DNA from: Metridium senile
Taxonomy: Eukaryota > Cnidaria > Anthozoa > Actiniaria > Metridiidae
DNA length: 64,000 nt
Direction: 5' to 3'
Assembly: GCA_949775045.1 (NCBI GenBank)
Contig: OX459096.1
Location: forward strand, 36,689,316-36,753,315
Shown: piece after piece, positions 59,701 through 64,000 of the stretch
How positions within the stretch are numbered: position 1 is the first letter of the stretch
Layout: every line of letters starts with the position of its first letter
Made by a program: the position numbers and the translations under genes
Notes under the pieces: generated by a model
Databases searched by the model: none
The model's input: the letters and a program-made list of their open reading frames with translations, nothing else
Told to the model about the DNA's origin: nothing

Positions 59701-61871
59701 CAATAATAAATAACGGGAACGTAGAAAAATGTCGGAAATCATGTAAGTAGATGTACTATACATCGTAAATTTTCAAATCATGAAAGCTCAAAAAGTAATG
59801 GAGTGAGAATAACGTATAAAATAAGAGATTAATGCGAAGCGGGAAAAAATTAAAAAGGTAAATACAATATGATAAATTATTGTATACAAAATCTCTACCC
59901 ATCATTAATATATATTTTATCATGCAAACTCGAGATGTTGTCGACAGAGGTGATATAAAGCGTAAATAAGGATGGGAACGGTGAAAAATGTTGAAGCAAC
60001 GTATAAGGATGATTATCTTTGCTTTTTTTTAGATCTTGGACATATTATCCAGATATCTTTTATCATGCAAACACAAAATAAGACGAAAAGAGTTGAAATA
60101 TAATAAAATATGTCAAATAACAAAAATTGAATAAGAAAGCGAGAATAGGAAATGAAATAAAGAGATGATAGAATAAAGACTGAATATTGATACTTGATTT
60201 TTGTGAAAAGTGGATTCGGAGTAGATTGCATTTTAAATGAATTTTGTACCCGGCCACTAGTGAGAAACGAAAATTGTGATCTACAGAAGCGAAAGAAAGA
60301 CAAAAAAGGGTAACGAAAGAAGATATAGCACTAGAACTGCGAATTGCTGTTTTGTCCGAGAAGTGAAATTGGGATAGATCGTATTATAATTAGTAGATGA
60401 AGGGAATTGCGAGAGAACAAAAGCAAGTTGAGATGAATATGTTAGCCATTAGTAATTCACCATTATGATACTTGAAGGCCGACTGAGAATAAAACTCTCT
60501 CGACAGACTAAGATGAATAAAGAAGGAGATAAATTGGCAGTAAGTGTACTCGGTAGGGTGTATTGTTTGATAGAATAACTGAATAAAGCTTCTTCTATTT
60601 TAGCTATTCTTTTGATATAGCCTCTTTCAGCCTTGAGTACACTGACAGCTTAAAACTATACCGTATTCTGATGTTTGAGTATTTAGTCAGAACTCAAAAA
60701 CCTACCTTCATAATAACACGCTTCATTGTATTATGAATTATTTTTAAATTGTGGACAACCGTGACCGGCGTATTACTAGCAATAAACCACACGATATACA
60801 AAACACACAAACCTGGATTACTATTAAATGCTTCAATAAATTGTTATTTTCTACCGAACGAGATGACTATAGCATGCATATTCAAAAAGAGAATCATTAT
60901 CATTGGCATATGCTGTTCACCCAGCAGAAAGCAATTGATTGCAAATGAATTCAGCTGGGAAAGGCGAACTTTTCACTATCAATCGCTGGCTGTAGCATTG
61001 TGATATTCAGCAGGCCAATATTGAGCGGTTTACGGCGTTGTGAATCGTAAGAACAAAACCGCCAATCTGATAACAATATGTTTGGACAAAACCGCAAACT
61101 TATAACAAAAATCTTGTCATCGTAGTCGTAGAAACGACAAGTACAAAATAGCACCACATGATCACTTTCACACAACAACAAGCTGTTATAGCCACAAAGT
61201 TACTTTTTCAAACCGTGAAATTGGCACCTTTGTATTTTTTAAAAGCTCGGCAATTTTTTTTAAATAGTCAAAGCAATATAATAATCTTTATCTATATATT
61301 TTGTTTATCTTGGTTCCAAACTAATCTGCTATTTATTAAGCACTGTTGGATGCTCTTCAAACGCTGGAGGGGAGTCGAGTCTTTGTAAAGCAACTAGAAT
61401 TGAATTTAACAAGTAAAAACCACCGAGTCAGATAATATAGTTAAAAGGTACCTTTTGTGAAAGAAGTTGATCATCTGTTGTACTTCCAATGCATGGAATC
61501 CAGAAATACGAGGATAAGTAGGCCAGATATCGTGTGAGGTTGATGTCTTTAGTGTGCAAAGCTATTGCTGATATATCGCTATTAGCTATTTTTTCACAGA
61601 AAAAAACATTCACTTGTGAAGGAGTGAATTCCTTGACCGAATAAGCTAAGAACTTCACAGTAAACGTCTTGGAATCTTCAATAAAGAATTTTGTAATATT
61701 TTCTCTGTTTATGCCAACAATCTTCTCCTTTTCAATTGGGATTTCCCAGTCGTACAACACAGCTACTTTGAAGAGCGCCCGTGATTTAGAATATGAACTC
61801 TTGGCTGGGACAGAAGCCCAAAACATCCAAATTAGCCTGAACGTTGTAAGCCAACCGATGTTGACTTTCAT
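47754..61871 (-). CDS. NMDA-receptor-like ionotropic glutamate receptor subunit
   Basis: Coding exons on the minus strand: 61452-61871, 52816-53405, 51444-52434, 50769-50938, 48691-48891, 47754-48261. Phases fit, giving 959 aa. A signal peptide (MKVNIGWLTTFRLIWMFWAS) is followed by the amino-terminal receptor domain (about 30-330). The S1 ligand-binding half has paired Cys and CCFGLAIDIL, QWNGIVRDL and the ligand Arg in TNEAR. M1, the re-entrant pore loop MWFSWGVCFDNQFVG (603-617), M3 with SYTANLTAHLV (642-652), the S2 half (VKSSFVDSYF), M4 and a cytoplasmic tail follow. The layout and CC pair match NMDA subunits best; which ligand it binds is not clear. It forms a tetrameric cation channel at the cell surface. 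The residue at the Q/R/N site is Asp 612 (codon 51609-51611), where NMDA subunits have Asn. Confidence 0.95.
48422..48640 (+). mobile_element. tRNA-derived SINE
   Basis: The tRNA-like head has an A-box region (TGGCACAGTTGGTGGTTAGTGC) and a B box (GAGTTCGATTCCC). The body contains TTGTTTCGACTTCTC, then TAGCTTTAAGTAGC and AAACGGAGCACTGATGGAGA, and ends in a T-rich tail. It lies in the last intron of the glutamate receptor gene, antisense to it. Confidence 0.75.
48991..49266. mobile_element. Tc1/mariner (pogo-like) MITE
   Basis: TACAGTAAAACCCCGCGTAT, then AAGAACCT, pairs with AGGTTCTTATACGCGGGGTT, then TTACTGTA. It has a TA target at both ends. The interior is non-coding. It lies in a glutamate receptor intron. 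Confidence 0.8.
49613..50620. repeat. 40-base minisatellite, about 25 copies
   Basis: The unit GCAGTCTACAGACATATATA plus CATGTGGTATGTCCTTCAGT is repeated about 25 times with few changes. Two internal copies near 50205-50300 lack the middle of the unit, forming a short higher-order pattern. It lies in the glutamate receptor intron between the exons at 50769 and 48891. All three plus frames are open because 40 is not a multiple of three and the unit lacks stops; no gene is implied. It is not a CRISPR array because there are no variable spacers. Confidence 0.97.
51190..51440. mobile_element. Decayed MITE related to the TACACCTA family, next to a splice donor
   Basis: CACCTAACTTATTCAAAAATC, then CAGTCTACAGTGCACACTCT and GCCTGCAAAGGATGCC, match the left arm of copies 2 and 3. 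TGACTGTAGTTTCGGCTGCG, then ACACCGACG, is the right arm. The right end stops about 4 bases before the 5' splice site of glutamate receptor exon 51444-52434. Confidence 0.55.
52520..52790. repeat. ATC/CAT-rich simple repeat
   Basis: Mixed ATC, ACT and ACC triplets fill most of the 381-base intron between glutamate receptor exons 52816-53405 and 51444-52434. Confidence 0.8.
53600..53905. mobile_element. MITE with long imperfect arms
   Basis: GGTAGAGTGATTTTCATTTG, then ACCGTG, pairs with CACGGTCATATGAAAATCAC, then TCTATT. The outer parts (TTTGCCTACTTTTGTTTCAA against the complement of TTTCAAAAGGAAGCAAAG) also pair. It lies in the glutamate receptor first coding intron. Confidence 0.6.
54080..54160. 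repeat. 32-base direct duplication
   Basis: AAAAAAGCAAAACTAAAAC with CTTTTACT occurs twice in tandem, followed by a third AAAAAAGCA. Confidence 0.7.
54245..54581 (-). mobile_element. 5'-truncated LINE 3' end
   Basis: On the minus strand 54581-54423 reads IPLCRTTSGQRTFKFRSVKL, then WNELCENLRNIEQYPVFKKK and a stop. This is the common C-terminal end of non-LTR reverse transcriptases (RTF.YRSVKLWN.L). A 3' UTR with AATAAAG follows to about 54245. It lies in sense orientation in the glutamate receptor intron. Confidence 0.8.
55096..55302. repeat. Foldback repeat
   Basis: CATCTAATACTCATTAATTATT near 55096 pairs with AATAATTAATGAGTATTAGATA near 55279. The interior is non-coding. Confidence 0.5.
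55380..55512. mobile_element. Foldback MITE with GGGGCCGTTTACATG ends
   Basis: GGGGCCGTTTACATGAGATA, then GGGTTACCCT, pairs with AGGGTTACCCTATCTCCATG, then TAAACGGCCCC. Inner GGGCTAACTCTT and AAGAGTTAGCCC also pair. It is 133 bases long. Confidence 0.8.
55858..56686. mobile_element. TIR transposon family F3, copy 2
   Basis: The left end AGGCCCACACGTATCTGGGT, then ATTTTTGAAAACGGAGG, and the right end TCAAAAATAACCGGATGCGT, then ATGGACAGGGCCT, match copy 1 (24538-25186). Near the right end a block of about 115 bases with CCGTTTACGTGTGGACG is present twice in tandem. No gene is seen inside. Confidence 0.7.
57738..59504 (-). mobile_element. LINE with open reverse transcriptase frame, 5'-truncated
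   Basis: The minus strand is open from 59504 to a TGA at 57749-57751, 585 codons. It encodes a non-LTR reverse transcriptase: TGTDGI-type finger (QGTDGIFSEHLKYS), KNYRGLSII, FGFRKNRSTCDAIF, FIDLKAAYDWIPR, GCRQGALESPCIFNIY, the catalytic MYADDIVVF, and KFRYLGHLI-like QFRYLGHLITNSG, followed by the thumb and a C-terminal part. No endonuclease domain is present. A stop directly precedes codon 1 of the open frame, within a CTTTCTCTTTAG that also looks like a splice acceptor. Just past the stop is a (TGA)n tail, as in several LINE clades. It lies inside the 8 kb intron of the glutamate receptor, same strand. It is recent, since there is no stop in 585 codons. Confidence 0.9.
59505..61451. other. 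AT-rich intron sequence without recognised features
   Basis: This is the part of the glutamate receptor first coding intron upstream of the LINE. I see no repeat boundary, LINE 5' part or exon in it. Confidence 0.5.
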
Positions 61872-63560
61872 TAGTAAAGTAGAAAACCCATGCAGTATAA
61901 AAGAGATTTGTTTTTAAATAATGAGAACTTAATTCCCACTGGTAAATCGAAGAAAAGATTTAGTCCCAAATGACTTGGGCCAGTGGTTTAAGAACCCTCG
62001 TTGTTGAAGTACCTACAATCAAAAATAGAAGATAGTGAGTTCCCTTGGTTGATAATTTTAAATGGAACTGATACAATATCGGTAAAAAAACTACCCCCTA
62101 CAGTTAGACCCTTAAACATGGCAATGTCGGTGAGAATAACAATATACTTACTCTTACGCATTACAGATAACACGTTTTAAATCTCATATTCTATTTTACA
62201 TTTTGTGTAGAATTTACCATCGTGCATTTGGCATGAGCATGCATATCGTATATGTATATGTAGCAATTATAATAATCCCCGCCGTGAGCTTGAAACCCGT
62301 AATATGTCAAACAATTACAAATAATGCCACGAATTGAAAGTCTTTGCTAGTATAAATTTCCGAATGTAAACCGTCATTAAATATGTATTGTATCAAACCA
62401 TCCCAGGTGGTTATCGAGAGGAAGGGCTAAAGTCAGTATTACAAATCATTGTAGCTCATTGTATTCCATGGTTAAAGAAAATCTACAGGATTAACTTAAC
62501 GATTCACAAGCTACTTTCTCTTAATTAATCTCTTATTTTTTCTTCCTCTCATAGTGCCGTTAATTTCATCAGGTTAATGCCTACGAATACAGGTCGGTTT
62601 TGTTTAACCTTGACTTTTAAAATTTCTTACTTTTCTGGATATTGATTTCTTCATCTTATAGTTTTAATTCTTTTTTTTTTTTTTTTTTTTTTTCAAACTA
62701 AAGAAAACAGCTTTATCTTTGCTGCCGTTACTTTTATCAATGAACCAAAGTTATTCTTTTTGTAGCACATGCATGCGATAACCTTGTACCAGAAAAAAAC
62801 GTAAATAAAAAACAACAAAAGTCCGACGACTTTTTAAATATAAATGAACTGCGTCAATCTTAGATCATGCAGATGTGGTTTATAATTTTTGTTTTGTTTG
62901 GCTTTTTTTCTTTTTTTACATAGATGTTTACACTTTTATATCACTAAAAGTTACTGGACGTCAATCACTAGTGGTATAGTAGAAATTCTACCGGCCGTTC
63001 GTTGTTCAGCCTTTTTCTATATTTGCATATTTTTGTTTTTAGTATAAAAGTACACCGTCTAATGATTTATTTTAAACAATTCAAAAAGTCGATGATTCAA
63101 TTGCTTTTGAATTTGCTCAATGAATATTTCTACTCATTATGATAACTTAATTCTAAAACAATATTATGAATAAATGAAGAAAAACACCGTGGGTTCATAT
63201 GGAAGAAAATTGCAGTGTTAGTTTTACCATAATACAGTACAATGTGAAACTACGGGAAAGAAAAAAATTAGTGTTAAGCATGTTGGTGCTCACAGTTTTT
63301 GTGCGAAGTTTTCTAAACAGTGGATAAAGGCTTGCTTTTTTTTCTACTGTAGGAAATGAAAAATAGTACCAAATAAAAACGATATGTTTAGGCTTTTCCA
63401 AATCAAGCGTCAAACCTGATTAACACCTATTGATGTTGGGTGTCAGTGTCAGCTAATTTTTTTTTGTTTAGATGGCTTGTTTTGTTTATAACGTAATAAG
63501 AGGATATTAAGTACGGAGCTCCTTTAAAGTTCAGGCTGAAAGGCTATCCAATTCAGTTTA
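61872..63560. other. Upstream region of the glutamate receptor gene, no gene seen
   Basis: The sequence is AT-rich with a T run at 62671-62695. The promoter and 5' UTR of the glutamate receptor probably lie here or beyond, but no specific site can be named. Confidence 0.5.
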
Positions 63561-63574
63561 ATAATATGTGAAGT

Positions 63575-63720
63575 TATTTATTTGTTTATTTATTTGTTTA
63601 TTTTTTGTTTTGTTTGATTATTTATTCAATTAATTATTTTATATTTATATATTTTTGTGTTTATTTATGTATTTATGTATTTATTTATTTGTTTATTTAT
63701 TTATCTATTTATCTATGTAT

Positions 63721-63799
<79 letters not shown>

Positions 63800-63803
63800 T
63801 CTA
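63575..63803. repeat. (TTTA)n microsatellite
   Basis: Imperfect TTTA/TTTG units become a pure ATTT array at about 63720-63800. The frames across it (Ile/Tyr/Leu/Phe runs) are spurious. Confidence 0.95.
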
Positions 63804-64000
63804 TTCTTACATAATGAACCATATGTTAATTTATGAATTTTTCAGTCACTTTCTCGCTTTGGCTTTAGTATGAGCCTGTTCGCCTGGCCAGTGGTTCTTT
63901 TACACAAGACACTAGTTAGTATAAAGTGTGTCCTTTATTGAATTCGCATGACTGACCACGAAACAATATATAGATTCGAGTCGAGGCTACAGTGTATGAG

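Noticed and set aside
60749..61003. 84-codon plus-strand frame upstream of the LINE
   Set aside because: It is short and without recognisable motifs or a splice context. It lies in an intron of the minus-strand receptor gene.
63605..63873. Frames rich in Tyr/Leu/Ile/Phe
   Set aside because: They are translations of the TTTA microsatellite.

Overview
The window is nuclear DNA of an animal. It is AT-rich and intron-rich, with GT-AG introns, long introns full of small DNA transposons, tRNA-derived SINEs, eroded non-LTR retrotransposons and microsatellites. The gene set (complex I 75 kDa subunit, uL2m, HROB, an HCN channel, an NMDA-type glutamate receptor), the conserved intron pattern and the style of the repeats suggest an early-branching metazoan, most likely a cnidarian such as an anthozoan. 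That assignment is inference; no species marker is present.

Layout. 1-6675 (+) is one long exon of an unrecognised Lys/Glu/Asn-rich protein with three copies of a two-part module separated by basic cleavage-like sites. 6676-13520 is non-genic: hairpin elements, two tRNA-Lys(CTT) genes and two LINE remnants whose (AAT)n tails converge. 13521-15391 (+) is the last exon of a second unrecognised low-complexity protein with an acidic run. 17962-24283 (-) is a complete HCN channel of 8 coding exons (702 aa). 26122-35561 (-) is a complete NDUFS1 gene of 21 coding exons (728 aa) plus a 5' noncoding exon. It is divergent from MRPL2 (36213-37079, +), and the two nuclear genes for mitochondrial proteins share a promoter region of about 0.4 kb containing a YY1-like motif. 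38565-45450 (+) is HROB (11 exons, 497 aa), with one GC-AG intron. 47754-61871 (-) is an NMDA-receptor-like subunit (6 coding exons, 959 aa); its 8 kb first intron holds a LINE reverse transcriptase in the same orientation. 61872-64000 shows no gene.

The exon models come from reading both strands, matching splice sites and checking phase. Every multi-exon model closes in frame at a length typical of its family. The genes do not form one pathway, but NDUFS1 and MRPL2 probably share control. HCN and the glutamate receptor are both excitability genes.

The least explained item is the first gene: a repeated module that I do not recognise, possibly a processed secreted precursor. Other notable points are an Asp at the Q/R/N pore site of the glutamate receptor, a perfect 66-copy CAGGCA array just upstream of the 3' splice site of an HCN exon, a GC-AG intron in HROB, and a small transposon that keeps a 42-codon reading frame.
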